From: Enterobacteriaceae bacterium
Lineage (GTDB): Bacteria > Pseudomonadota > Gammaproteobacteria > Enterobacterales > Enterobacteriaceae
DNA: 64,000 nt
NCBI GenBank assembly: GCA_031253755.1
Contig: JAIRVT010000050.1
Location: forward strand, 27,785 to 91,784
Direction of reading: 5' to 3'
The notes under the pieces were generated by a model. It searched no databases. It saw only the letters and a list, made by a program, of their open reading frames with translations, and had not been told where the DNA came from. The first letter of the stretch is position 1. Each line of letters begins with the position of its first letter. A program made the translations under genes and the position numbers. Shown here one piece after another: positions 1-9,209 of the stretch.

Positions 1-874
1 GGTTGCCCTCTTTTAAAATAACCTCCTGAACTGCTTTCAGCTCTTTCCCTTGCAAAATATAACCGCCATGATTGGAAAAACGCTCACGGACTTGTTTATA
101 AATGTTATCAACCACAATAACGGACTGCTCAGAAGCGCAAATTACACCATTATCGAAAGTTTTGGACATTAAAATAGAGGCAACCGCTCGTTTGATATCG
201 GCGGATTCATCGATCACAACCGGCGTATTGCCCGCGCCTACACCAATGGCGGGTTTCCCTGAGCTATAGGCTGCTTTGACCATGCCGGGGCCGCCGGTTG
301 CCAGAATGAGATTAATATCAGGGTGGTGCATTAACGCATTTGACAACGCCACAGAAGGTTCATCTATCCAGCCAATAATATCTTTTGGCGCACCGGCGGC
401 GATGGCTGCCTGTAGCACGATTTCTGCTGCCCGGTTAGTGGCTTTTTTGGCCCGTGGATGTGGGGAAAAAATAATCCCGTTGCGGGTTTTCAGGCTGATA
501 AGCGCTTTGAAAATAGCGGTTGATGTCGGGTTAGTAGTCGGAACAATACCGCAAATCAGGCCAACAGGCTCAGCGATCGTGATCGTCCCAAAAGTGTCAT
601 CTTCGGATAAAATGCCACATGTCTTATCATCTTTATAAGCATTGTAGATATACTCAGAAGCGAAGTGGTTTTTGATCACTTTATCTTCGATAACACCCAT
701 GCCAGATTCAGATACGGCTAATTTAGCCAATGGAATGCGGGCATCAGCCGCCGCCAGTGCTGCTGCACGGAATATGTGGTCAACTTGTTCTTGTGAAAAC
801 TGGGCAAATTCCTTTTGCGCTTTTTTTACTCTGGCAACTAATTCATTCAGTTCAGTAATCTGTGTTACAGCCAT
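1..874 (-). CDS. adhE: Bifunctional acetaldehyde-CoA/alcohol dehydrogenase, N-terminal part
   Basis: The minus-strand frame from an ATG at 874 stays open to the window edge, giving the first ~291 residues of AdhE; the rest lies outside. This is the acetaldehyde-CoA dehydrogenase half, which reduces acetyl-CoA to acetaldehyde during fermentation. The catalytic cysteine is visible in the motif NGVICASEQS. The start has a GGGAG ribosome site about 8 bases upstream, and the N-terminus (MAVTQITELNELV) resembles E. coli AdhE. In E. coli adhE is followed by ychE and oppABCDF; here ychE is absent and opp follows directly and divergently. FNR-like and Fur-like boxes lie upstream. Confidence 0.95.
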   Translation of the reverse strand, partial: MAVTQITELNELVARVKKAQKEFAQFSQEQVDHIFRAAALAAADARIPLAKLAVSESGMGVIEDKVIKNHFASEYIYNAYKDDKTCGILSEDDTFGTITIAEPVGLICGIVPTTNPTSTAIFKALISLKTRNGIIFSPHPRAKKATNRAAEIVLQAAIAAGAPKDIIGWIDEPSVALSNALMHHPDINLILATGGPGMVKAAYSSGKPAIGVGAGNTPVVIDESADIKRAVASILMSKTFDNGVICASEQSVIVVDNIYKQVRERFSNHGGYILQGKELKAVQEVILKEGN

Positions 875-1091
875 AAAATGACTCCCAATGATAGTTAAAT
901 TTTTTTAGACAATCGAATGCTTAAAAATCGTTCGATAAGATCATGGCGTGAAATTTGGTCGCTAAAAATAGCTGTCATGATTACAATTGATTTGTTAAAA
1001 ATACTTTAAATTCATCGTATTAATGAGTGTTGTCTTAACTTTTTTTCGAATGTCTGTTGAACACAGGTTACCATCGGTGGCGTTTTAAATA

Positions 1092-1105
1092 ATGATTTAG
1101 ATCAT
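1092..1105. promoter_or_regulatory. FNR-like palindrome upstream of adhE
   Basis: ATGAT-N4-ATCAT, a perfect inverted repeat close to the FNR consensus TTGAT-N4-ATCAA. It lies about 220 bases upstream of adhE, a gene expected to be induced without oxygen. The outer bases deviate from the consensus, so binding is inferred only. Confidence 0.35.
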
Positions 1106-1143
1106 AAAAACATTAAGCTGACACCATTCAGCTTACGGTTTAT

Positions 1144-1158
1144 TGATAATGATTATCA
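1144..1158. promoter_or_regulatory. Fur box (7-1-7 palindrome)
   Basis: TGATAATGATTATCA is a perfect 7-1-7 palindrome and matches the core Fur recognition motif TGATAAT-N-ATTATCA exactly. It lies 270 bases upstream of adhE and 586 bases upstream of the first oppA. Which promoter it serves cannot be told from sequence. Confidence 0.6.
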
Positions 1159-1743
1159 ACAATAAATTGATTGGGTTCGAGGCAGTTTGAAAGACGACGA
1201 GTGTCATGTTTTTTTAAAAAAAGAAGTGAAAAATAATTAATATATGACTAATGGAGAGTATATTCAGTCAATTAACAATTATTATGTGTTTTACTAAAAG
1301 AGTGCGCCTTATGGGTAATTTGTTTATCTATTTACCCGCTTTTCCTCCCAATAATACTGTTTTTTTTTACATTACATGAATGACTAAAACAGTTTCCATA
1401 AATTTTTACCTTTATTATTTTGTGATGAAGATAGGCTTTTAATCTGTGATGATTGCATTTTGTTAAAATAATGTTTATTTTCTTTTTTTGTTGGTATTTT
1501 AAAATGCACCTGATTATATAAATTTTTTATATATCAATATGTTATTTTTTATGTGCGTGTATTGTATGTTAGGCCGAATAGCAAGTTTTATTAGTTAATC
1601 AATGCTTATAAAAAAGATCATCTTATGTTCTGCATAGATTATTCTTTGAGCACATAAATTATTTTCATTTAATAAAATAAGTTATTAGATTTAACGGATT
1701 AACAAGTGATTAGTTTTCTGTTTATCAATCGGAGAAAATAATA

Positions 1744-3384
1744 ATGCAAAAAACACCGTTAAGGTTGAGCCAACTGGTATCTTCTGTCGTTTTATTTTCG
1801 TTACCTGTGGCACAAGGGATAGCGGCGAAAGTTCCTGCGGGTGTTGTGCTGGCTGAAAAGCAGGAAGTCACCATTAACAATGGCACTGAGGTGACATCGT
1901 TAGATCCTCAAGTCGTTGAAGGTGGCCCGGAAACCAATGTGATTCGTAACTTATTTGAGGGCTTGGTCAGTACCGGGTCTTATGGTGAAGTTATTCCGGG
2001 AGTGGCAGAGAAGTGGGAAAATGAAGGCTATCAGGTCTGGACTTTTTATCTGCGGGATAACGCCAAATGGAGTGATGGCAAGCCGGTTACCGCGCAGGAT
2101 TTTGTCTATAGCTGGCGGCGTCTTGCTGACCCCAAAATTGCGTCACCCTATGCCAGTTATTTGCAATATACCTTTATCCAAAACGCGGATGATGTCTTAA
2201 AAGGCAAAAAACCCCTTGATCAGCTGGGCGTTAAGGCGCTGGATGCACACCGTTTTCAGGTGACATTAAGCCGTCCGGTGCCTTATCTGATTGAAATGTT
2301 GAGCCATACCCCGATGAAACCTGTCCGGCAGGATATCGTGGAAAAATACGGTATTAAATGGACTTCGCCAGAACACTTTGTCGGCAACGGTTCATATGTA
2401 TTAAAAAATTGGGTGATTAACGAGCGGCTGGTTTTAACGCGCAACCCTTACTATTGGAACAATAAAGAATCCATTATCGAAAAGGGGACTTTGCTGCCTA
2501 TAACCTCAGAGGTTAGTGATGTAGCCCGTTACCGCAGCGGAGAAATAGATATTACCAACGATGCCATTTCACCAGAAATTTATAAAAAAATGAAAAAGGA
2601 GATCCCTGATCAAATCCAGACTGTTCCTTATCTATGTACGTTTTACTATGAAATCAATAATCAAAAACCCTTATTTAAAGATAAACGCGTGCGGGAAGCA
2701 CTGAAATTGGGTCTGGACAGAGATATCATCACTGAAAAAATTATGGCGCAGGGGCAAATTCCGGCATATGGCTTTACACCGACGTTTATTGGTGGCGGGT
2801 TTAACTTTAAGCCCGAATGGGCAAACTGGACTCAGGAACAGCGCAACCAAAAGGCCAGAGCGTTATTAAAAGAAGCCGGGTTTGATGCCAGCCATCCACT
2901 CAAATTTGATTTGCTTTATAACACTTCAGATCAGAACAAACAGCAGGCGATTGCCGCCGCCTCTATGTGGCAAAAAAATATCGGTGCCAAAGTGGCATTG
3001 CAAAATCAGGAATGGAAAACCTCATTACAAAGCCGGCATGAGGGGAACTATGATGTGGCAAGGGCTACCTGGTGTGGTGATTACAACGAACCTTCTTCTT
3101 TCCTGAATTATTATCTCTCAGACGCTAGCAATAATACCGCATTCTATCAGAGCACCGCTTTCGATAATGATCTCAATCAGGCGTTAACCGCCAAAGATGC
3201 AAAAACACGGAAGGAATTTTACCTACAGGCCGAAGCACAGCTTGACGCCGATTCTGCACTGATTCCTGTCTATTACCGGGTTTCTACCCGTTTGATTCGC
3301 CCGACTGTCGGCGGCATGACCGGAAAAGATCCGCTGGATTACGTTGATCTCAAGAATCTGTATATCAAAAAACTTTCTGACTAA
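1744..3384 (+). CDS. oppA: Oligopeptide ABC transporter substrate-binding protein, first copy
   Basis: A 546-residue periplasmic OppA family (SBP_bac_5) protein that captures oligopeptides for the OppBCDF importer. It begins with a signal peptide (basic MQKTPLR, a hydrophobic stretch to about residue 27). The family's signature region lies in the first 120 residues, including FEGLVS and PGVAEKW, and the C-terminus ends with the typical TGKDPLDYVD and YIKK. GGAG precedes the ATG. A second 546-residue copy follows after a 100-base gap and is similar over its whole length, so the pair is a tandem duplication that has diverged. The two copies probably differ in peptide preference. Confidence 0.95.
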   Translation: MQKTPLRLSQLVSSVVLFSLPVAQGIAAKVPAGVVLAEKQEVTINNGTEVTSLDPQVVEGGPETNVIRNLFEGLVSTGSYGEVIPGVAEKWENEGYQVWTFYLRDNAKWSDGKPVTAQDFVYSWRRLADPKIASPYASYLQYTFIQNADDVLKGKKPLDQLGVKALDAHRFQVTLSRPVPYLIEMLSHTPMKPVRQDIVEKYGIKWTSPEHFVGNGSYVLKNWVINERLVLTRNPYYWNNKESIIEKGTLLPITSEVSDVARYRSGEIDITNDAISPEIYKKMKKEIPDQIQTVPYLCTFYYEINNQKPLFKDKRVREALKLGLDRDIITEKIMAQGQIPAYGFTPTFIGGGFNFKPEWANWTQEQRNQKARALLKEAGFDASHPLKFDLLYNTSDQNKQQAIAAASMWQKNIGAKVALQNQEWKTSLQSRHEGNYDVARATWCGDYNEPSSFLNYYLSDASNNTAFYQSTAFDNDLNQALTAKDAKTRKEFYLQAEAQLDADSALIPVYYRVSTRLIRPTVGGMTGKDPLDYVDLKNLYIKKLSD

Positions 3385-3484
3385 TTGTTAAATTTATTCC
3401 CTTAAATAATGCACGGTAAATAAAACGGTACTTTTTGAAATGTAAAAAATAATTTTTCTGATAATAAATAGGAGAGTTCATAAG

Positions 3485-5125
3485 ATGATAAACACAACAA
3501 AGAAAAAGATAGCTGCCGGCATTACGGTGGCATTAGGCATGATTATCGGCGCACAGGCATTTGCCGCCGATGTGCCTGCGGGTGTCCAACTGGCAGAAAA
3601 ACAAACGCTGGTACGCAATAATGCCGCTGAACCCCAATCACTCGATCCGCATAAAATAGAAGGTGTCCCTGAATCCAACCTCGCCCGTGATCTATTTGAA
3701 ACTCTGCTGACAAACGACCTTAATGGCAAACTGATTCCGGGGGTTGCCGAAAAATGGGAACATAGCCCGGATTTTAAAACCTGGACATTCCATCTGCGCA
3801 AAGACGCCAAATGGTCAAATGGTGATCCGCTAACAGCACAGGATTTTGTCTATAGCTGGCGCCGGGTAACAGACCCGAATACCGCATCACCTTACGCCAG
3901 TTATTTACAATATGCTCATCTGCTGAATGTTGATGACATCATTAAAGGCAAGAAAAAACCGGAAACATTGGGCGTACAAGCCTTAGATGACCAAACATTA
4001 CAATTAACCCTCAGTGAACCGGTGCCTTATTTAGCCCGACTCATGATCCACCCGACAACCTCTCCTGTTAACCGTGCAACGGTTGAGAAATACGGGGAAA
4101 AATGGACTCAACCGCAGAATTTTGTTGGTAATGGCGCTTATAAATTAAAAAATTGGATCATTAATGAGCGCATCGTTTTAGAGCGTAATCCAAACTATTG
4201 GGACAATAAACATACGGTTATTAATCAAGTCACGTTTTTGCCTATTGCCTCTGAAGTAACAGATGTTAACCGTTATCGCACTGGTGAGATTGAGATGAGT
4301 TATAACAGCTTACCTATTGAGTTGTTCCCAATGCTCAAAAAAGAGATACCCAATCAGTTGATTGTTACCCCCTATTTATGTACCTACTATTACGAAATTA
4401 ACAACCAGAAACCACCGTTTAACGATCCTCGGGTACGTACAGCACTCAAATTAGGTATGGATCGCGATATCATCACTTATAAAGTTAAAAATCAGGGTGA
4501 CACTCCTGCTTACGGGTTTACTCCACCTTATATCGCCGATTTCAAAGATGTAAAACCGGATTGGTACACGAAACTGAATCAGCAGCAACGTAATGAAGAG
4601 GCGAAAAAATTACTGGCAGAAGCCGGGTTTACTAAAGATCACCCGTTAAAATTTACTTTACTGTACAACACCTCCGATCTGCATAAAAAACTCGCTATTG
4701 CTGCTGCCTCCATCTGGAAAAAGAATCTCGGCGTTGACGTTGCCCTTGAAAATCAGGAATGGAAAACGTTCCTTGATACCCGCCATCAGGGTACTTATGA
4801 CATTGCCCGTGCCGGATGGTGTGGTGATTATAATGAAGCCTCGACTTTCCTGAATATGATGTTGTCGGATAGCAGTAGTAATACGCCTCATTATAAGAGC
4901 AAGACATTTGATGATTTGATGAAAAAGTCATTGCAGGTTGCAACGGATGCTGAGCGCGCAGAAGTTTATGCTGAAGCCAATACACAACTGGATAAAGATT
5001 CTGCCATTGTTCCGCTTTACTATTATGCCAATACGCGTCTGGTGAAACCTTATGTCGGGGGTTATACCGGCAAAGATCCGTTGGACAACTTCCACACCAA
5101 AGATCTCTACATTAAAAAACATTAA
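3485..5125 (+). CDS. oppA: Oligopeptide ABC transporter substrate-binding protein, second copy
   Basis: A 546-residue OppA. The signal peptide is canonical, with a lysine-rich start (MINTTKKKIA) and a probable AFA-AD cleavage near residue 28; the mature start DVPAGVQLAEKQ closely resembles E. coli OppA. A strong AGGAG ribosome site precedes the start. This copy is adjacent to oppB and has the more classical leader, so it is likely the orthologue, with the upstream gene the paralogue. A stable hairpin follows the stop codon and probably lowers read-through into oppBCDF, giving binding protein in excess. Confidence 0.95.
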   Translation: MINTTKKKIAAGITVALGMIIGAQAFAADVPAGVQLAEKQTLVRNNAAEPQSLDPHKIEGVPESNLARDLFETLLTNDLNGKLIPGVAEKWEHSPDFKTWTFHLRKDAKWSNGDPLTAQDFVYSWRRVTDPNTASPYASYLQYAHLLNVDDIIKGKKKPETLGVQALDDQTLQLTLSEPVPYLARLMIHPTTSPVNRATVEKYGEKWTQPQNFVGNGAYKLKNWIINERIVLERNPNYWDNKHTVINQVTFLPIASEVTDVNRYRTGEIEMSYNSLPIELFPMLKKEIPNQLIVTPYLCTYYYEINNQKPPFNDPRVRTALKLGMDRDIITYKVKNQGDTPAYGFTPPYIADFKDVKPDWYTKLNQQQRNEEAKKLLAEAGFTKDHPLKFTLLYNTSDLHKKLAIAAASIWKKNLGVDVALENQEWKTFLDTRHQGTYDIARAGWCGDYNEASTFLNMMLSDSSSNTPHYKSKTFDDLMKKSLQVATDAERAEVYAEANTQLDKDSAIVPLYYYANTRLVKPYVGGYTGKDPLDNFHTKDLYIKKH

Positions 5126-5132
5126 GGGACCA

Positions 5133-5161
5133 GCAGGTGGTTTATTGGTTAAACCGCCTGC
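5133..5161 (+). terminator. Hairpin between oppA and oppB (likely attenuator)
   Basis: A 12-pair stem (GCAGGTGGTTTA against TAAACCGCCTGC, one G-U pair) with a five-base loop begins 8 bases after the oppA stop. There is no T-run, so partial termination or 3'-end protection of the oppA message is more likely than full termination. Confidence 0.55.
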
Positions 5162-5253
5162 CTATTGGATAATGACAGACCACGGTTTGCTCAGCCGATT
5201 CTTGATCGAATCACAGCCTGATCGAATGGGTCATATAATAGTAGGAACGGGCA

Positions 5254-6174
5254 ATGCTTAAATTTATTTTACGCCGCTGCTTAGAGGCGATTCCGACACT
5301 TTTCATTCTTATTACGATTTCGTTTTTTATGATGCGGCTCGCACCGGGCAGCCCATTTACCGGGGAAAGGAAATTACCACCGGAAGTGATGGCGAATATC
5401 GAAGCGAAATACCACCTGAATGACCCCATCTACAAGCAATATTTCGATTATTTAGTCCAGCTTTCCAAAGGGGATTTTGGCCCCTCATTCAAATATAAAG
5501 ACTACAGTGTTAACGATTTGGTGTCAGAAGCCTTACCGGTTTCGGCTAAATTAGGTGCAGCCGCATTTATTATGGCGGTGATATTTGGTGTCAGTGCAGG
5601 CGTGATTGCGGCACTGAATCAGAATACCAAATGGGATTACACGGTGATGGGGTTTGCCATGACCGGCGTGGTGATTCCGAGCTTCGTGGTGGCGCCGTTG
5701 CTGGTTCTGATCTTTGCCATTACCTTAAAATGGCTGCCGGGAGGAGGGTGGAACGGAGGTGCGCCGAAGTATATGCTCTTGCCGATGGTGGCGTTATCCC
5801 TCTCTTATATTGCCAGTATCTCCCGTATTACCCGTGGTTCCATGATTGAAATTCTCCATTCCAACTTTATCCGTACAGCCAGAGCCAAAGGGCTTCCTCT
5901 TCGTAAAATTATCTTCCGCCATGCACTAAAACCCGCTTTGTTGCCGGTGATTTCTTATATGGGACCTGCGTTTGTCGGCATTATTACCGGTTCGATGGTG
6001 ATTGAAACCATCTTCGGTTTACCCGGTCTGGGGCAATTATTTGTCAATGGCGCACTGAACCGTGACTATTCATTAGTCCTGAGCCTGACCATTCTGGTGG
6101 GAAGTTTAACCATTATGTTTAACGCCATCGTTGATGTGCTGTACGCCGTCATTGATCCGAAAATCCGTTACTGA
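5254..6174 (+). CDS. oppB: Oligopeptide ABC transporter permease OppB
   Basis: A 306-residue inner-membrane permease, the usual OppB length. It starts MLKFILRRCLEAIPTLF, with a first membrane helix at about residues 9-30 and the conserved PGSPF motif after it. Five further hydrophobic segments follow. The cytoplasmic EAA loop is present around residues 210-232 (ARAKGLPLRKIIFRHALKP). OppB pairs with OppC to form the channel. It is second in the opp operon, 128 bases after oppA. Confidence 0.97.
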   Translation: MLKFILRRCLEAIPTLFILITISFFMMRLAPGSPFTGERKLPPEVMANIEAKYHLNDPIYKQYFDYLVQLSKGDFGPSFKYKDYSVNDLVSEALPVSAKLGAAAFIMAVIFGVSAGVIAALNQNTKWDYTVMGFAMTGVVIPSFVVAPLLVLIFAITLKWLPGGGWNGGAPKYMLLPMVALSLSYIASISRITRGSMIEILHSNFIRTARAKGLPLRKIIFRHALKPALLPVISYMGPAFVGIITGSMVIETIFGLPGLGQLFVNGALNRDYSLVLSLTILVGSLTIMFNAIVDVLYAVIDPKIRY

Positions 6175-6188
6175 GACTGGAGCACGCA

Positions 6189-7097
6189 ATGTTACTGAAT
6201 AAGAAAAATAGCGAAGCTCTGGAAAATTTTTCTGAGCAACTGGAAATTGAAGGCCGCAGCTTGTGGCAGGATGCGCGCCGGCGCTTTATCCACAACAAGG
6301 CAGCGATTATAAGTTTATGTATCCTGCTTTTGATCACATTATTCGTCATTCTGGCACCCATGTTATCCCAATTTGCTTACGATGATACCGACTGGAATAT
6401 GATGACCATGCCACCTGATTTTGAAGCAGGTCACTATTTCGGTACCGATTCATCAGGCCGTGATCTGTTAGTCCGGGTTGCTATCGGGGGGCGAATTTCA
6501 TTGATGGTAGGTATCGCGGCGGCCCTGATTGCCGTGGTATTCGGCACGTTATATGGAGCGATGTCAGGCTATATTGGCGGCAAAGTCGATATGATAATGA
6601 TGCGTTTGCTGGAAATCCTCAACTCCTTCCCGTTTATGTTCTTCGTTATCCTGCTGGTCACCTTTTTCGGGCAAAATATCCTGCTGATTTTTGTGGCTAT
6701 CGGCATGGTGTCATGGCTGGACATGGCGCGTATCGTGCGCGGACAGACATTGAGCCTCAAACGTAAGGAGTTTATCGAAGCCGCGTTAGTGTGTGGTGTC
6801 TCGACTCGCTACATCGTTTTGCGTCATATCGTGCCGAATGTATTGGGCGTGGTAGTGGTTTATGCGTCGTTGCTGGTGCCGAGCATGATCCTGTTTGAAT
6901 CTTTCCTGAGTTTTCTTGGATTGGGCACGCAAGAACCCCTCAGTAGCTGGGGAGCTTTGCTCAGTGATGGTGCCAATTCAATGGAAGTTGCTCCGTGGTT
7001 GCTCCTGTTTCCTGCGGGTTTTCTGGTACTGACCTTGTTTTGTTTTAACTTTATTGGTGACGGCCTGCGAGATGCCCTCGACCCGAAAGACCGTTAA
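6189..7097 (+). CDS. oppC: Oligopeptide ABC transporter permease OppC
   Basis: A 302-residue inner-membrane permease of the oligopeptide importer, starting 15 bases after oppB. It has the soluble N-terminal extension typical of OppC (residues 1-38), then a first membrane helix, the conserved HYFGTDSSGRDLL segment before the transport domain, and an EAA loop (EAALVCGVSTRYIVLRHIVP). OppC partners OppB and contacts the ATPases OppD and OppF. Confidence 0.97.
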   Translation: MLLNKKNSEALENFSEQLEIEGRSLWQDARRRFIHNKAAIISLCILLLITLFVILAPMLSQFAYDDTDWNMMTMPPDFEAGHYFGTDSSGRDLLVRVAIGGRISLMVGIAAALIAVVFGTLYGAMSGYIGGKVDMIMMRLLEILNSFPFMFFVILLVTFFGQNILLIFVAIGMVSWLDMARIVRGQTLSLKRKEFIEAALVCGVSTRYIVLRHIVPNVLGVVVVYASLLVPSMILFESFLSFLGLGTQEPLSSWGALLSDGANSMEVAPWLLLFPAGFLVLTLFCFNFIGDGLRDALDPKDR

Positions 7098-7106
7098 GGA
7101 GAGCCT

Positions 7107-8129
7107 ATGAACAGCGTAGAAATGATCAAAAATGGAACTCAAAGTGAAAAAAATCGTGCTGGGTCGCTATTGACGGTACACGATTTAAATGTGGTATTCA
7201 GTACGTCAGATGGCAATGTCACAGCCGTGAACAAGCTGAATTTTGATTTGCGGGCAGGCGAAACACTGGGCATTGTCGGTGAATCCGGTTCCGGTAAATC
7301 ACAGACTGCCTTTGCCCTGATGGGTTTACTGGCCAGCAATGGTGCGGTGAGTGGTTCAGCCATGTTTAACGGGCGCGAGATCCTCAACCTGCAAGAAAAA
7401 GAGTTGAATAAAATGCGGGCGCAAGAGATTTCGATGATCTTTCAGGACCCGATGACTTCCCTCAATCCCTATATGCGGGTAGGGGATCAACTGACGGAAG
7501 TGTTGATGCTGCATAAACATCTCAGCAAAAGTACCGCCATCGAAGAATCCATTCGGATGTTGGATGCGGTCAAAATGCCCGAAGCACGTAAACGAATGCG
7601 AATGTTCCCGCATGAATTTTCGGGGGGAATGCGTCAGCGTGTCATGATAGCAATGGCGTTATTGTGCCAGCCTAAACTCCTGATTGCCGATGAACCGACA
7701 ACGGCACTGGATGTTACCGTTCAGGCGCAGATTATGACGCTGCTGAACGAACTGAAAAAAGAGTTTAATACTGCCATTATTATGATCACCCATGATTTGG
7801 GTGTTGTTGCCGGTATTTGTGACAAAGTGTTGGTGATGTATGCAGGCAGAACGATGGAGTACGGTACTGCGCGTGATATATTTTACCATCCGACGCACCC
7901 TTATTCGATTGGGCTGTTGAATGCAGTTCCCCGATTGGATGATGATGAAGAATCGCTGGCGACCATTCAGGGCAACCCGCCCAATTTATTCCGCTTACCT
8001 AAAGGCTGCCCATTCCAGCCTCGTTGCCAGTTTGCCTCTGAACGCTGCGGGAAAGAAGAACCACAATTGGAACAGTTTGATACTGGGCGCCTACGTGCCT
8101 GCTTTAGACGTCAGGAGGAATTAGTATGA
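7107..8129 (+). CDS. oppD: Oligopeptide ABC transporter ATPase OppD
   Basis: A 340-residue ATP-binding subunit. The Walker A motif GESGSGKS is at residues 58-65, the signature motif is FSGGMRQR, and Walker B is LLIADEPTTALD. The C-terminal oligopeptide-transporter extension carries the cysteine cluster GCPFQPRC found in OppD/DppD. GGAG precedes the ATG. The stop overlaps the oppF start by four bases (ATGA), implying translational coupling of the two ATPases. Confidence 0.97.
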   Translation: MNSVEMIKNGTQSEKNRAGSLLTVHDLNVVFSTSDGNVTAVNKLNFDLRAGETLGIVGESGSGKSQTAFALMGLLASNGAVSGSAMFNGREILNLQEKELNKMRAQEISMIFQDPMTSLNPYMRVGDQLTEVLMLHKHLSKSTAIEESIRMLDAVKMPEARKRMRMFPHEFSGGMRQRVMIAMALLCQPKLLIADEPTTALDVTVQAQIMTLLNELKKEFNTAIIMITHDLGVVAGICDKVLVMYAGRTMEYGTARDIFYHPTHPYSIGLLNAVPRLDDDEESLATIQGNPPNLFRLPKGCPFQPRCQFASERCGKEEPQLEQFDTGRLRACFRRQEELV

Positions 8130-9127
8130 AAACAGCAACTGAAAGGCGTGTCCTTCTGGAAGTGAATGATCTCAAGGTTTATTTCGATATCAAGGATGGA
8201 AAACAGTGGCTCTGGCAACCCGCGAAGAAACTAAAAGCGGTCGATGGTGTGACCCTGAGATTGTACGAAGGGGAAACATTGGGTGTCGTAGGGGAATCCG
8301 GTTGTGGTAAATCAACCCTTGCCAGAGCTGTTATTGGGTTAGTTAAAGCCTCTGGCGGTTCAGTCACCTGGCTGGGGCAAAATCTGTTTGATTTTAATGA
8401 CAAACAATGGCGGGATATTCGCAATGATATCCAGATGATTTTTCAGGATCCGCTGGCATCTCTCAACCCACGCATGACCATCGGCGACATCATTGCTGAA
8501 CCGTTGAAAACCTATTACCCCAAAATGAAAAGCGGGGAAATAAAAGAAAAAGTCAAACAGATGATGATGAAGGTAGGTTTATTACCCAACCTGATTAACC
8601 GTTATCCGCATGAATTTTCCGGCGGTCAGTGCCAGCGTATCGGTATTGCCCGCGCCTTGATTCTGGAGCCTAAACTGGTTATTTGTGACGAACCGGTTTC
8701 CGCGCTGGATGTTTCTATTCAGGCGCAGGTTGTGAACTTATTGCAGGAATTACAGCGGGAAATGGGGCTTTCCCTGATTTTTATTGCACACGATCTTTCC
8801 ATTGTGAAGCATATTTCCGATCGCGTATTGGTGATGTATTTAGGCAATGCTGTCGAACTTGGAACTTATGATGAGGTTTATCACAATCCTTTGCATCCTT
8901 ATACTCGCGCATTAATGTCAGCCGTGCCTATTCCTGACCCGGATAAAGAGCGCAATAAACATATTGAATTACTGGAGGGGGAACTGCCATCACCGATTGA
9001 CCCGCCATCGGGATGCGTTTTCCGTACTCGTTGCCCAATGGCGGATGCCGAGTGTGCCAAAACACGCCCATTACTGGAGGGGAGTTTTAAACACGCGGTT
9101 TCTTGTCTTAAGGTTGACCCGCTATAA
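8126..9127 (+). CDS. oppF: Oligopeptide ABC transporter ATPase OppF
   Basis: A 333-residue second ATPase of the importer. Walker A GESGCGKS is at residues 56-63, the signature is FSGGQCQR, Walker B is LVICDEPVSALD, and the C-terminal cysteine cluster is GCVFRTRC. OppF forms a heterodimer with OppD under OppBC. The GGAGG upstream lies inside the oppD coding end. It is the last gene of the operon and is followed by a small hairpin. Confidence 0.97.
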   Translation: MKTATERRVLLEVNDLKVYFDIKDGKQWLWQPAKKLKAVDGVTLRLYEGETLGVVGESGCGKSTLARAVIGLVKASGGSVTWLGQNLFDFNDKQWRDIRNDIQMIFQDPLASLNPRMTIGDIIAEPLKTYYPKMKSGEIKEKVKQMMMKVGLLPNLINRYPHEFSGGQCQRIGIARALILEPKLVICDEPVSALDVSIQAQVVNLLQELQREMGLSLIFIAHDLSIVKHISDRVLVMYLGNAVELGTYDEVYHNPLHPYTRALMSAVPIPDPDKERNKHIELLEGELPSPIDPPSGCVFRTRCPMADAECAKTRPLLEGSFKHAVSCLKVDPL

Positions 9128-9154
9128 CCCGTGATGAATAGCCTATGAATGTCG

Positions 9155-9181
9155 AGTTGCCTCACACATAACGAGGCAACT
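9155..9181. terminator. Hairpin between convergent oppF and the polyamine-synthase fusion gene
   Basis: A nine-pair perfect stem (AGTTGCCTC / GAGGCAACT) with a nine-base loop, between two convergent genes. It lacks a clear T-run on either strand, so termination is plausible from position rather than from a canonical sequence. Confidence 0.4.
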
Positions 9182-9209
9182 TGAAAAACAACAGAAATAT
9201 CTTAAAAAG

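Larger units (their letters stand above)
875..1743. other. Long AT-rich divergent intergenic region between adhE and oppA
   Basis: About 870 bases with no credible gene on either strand. It must hold the promoters of adhE (leftward) and of the oppA operon (rightward). Two recognisable palindromes lie in its left half, an FNR-like site and a Fur-type box, listed separately. The right half (about 1200-1720) is very AT-rich with long T and A runs and shows nothing else I can identify. The first oppA has its ribosome site (GGAG) about 10 bases before the ATG. Confidence 0.6.

Noticed and set aside
276..638. Plus-strand frames at 276-638 and 672-881
   Set aside because: Both are antisense to the N-terminal half of adhE, whose minus-strand frame is open and conserved.
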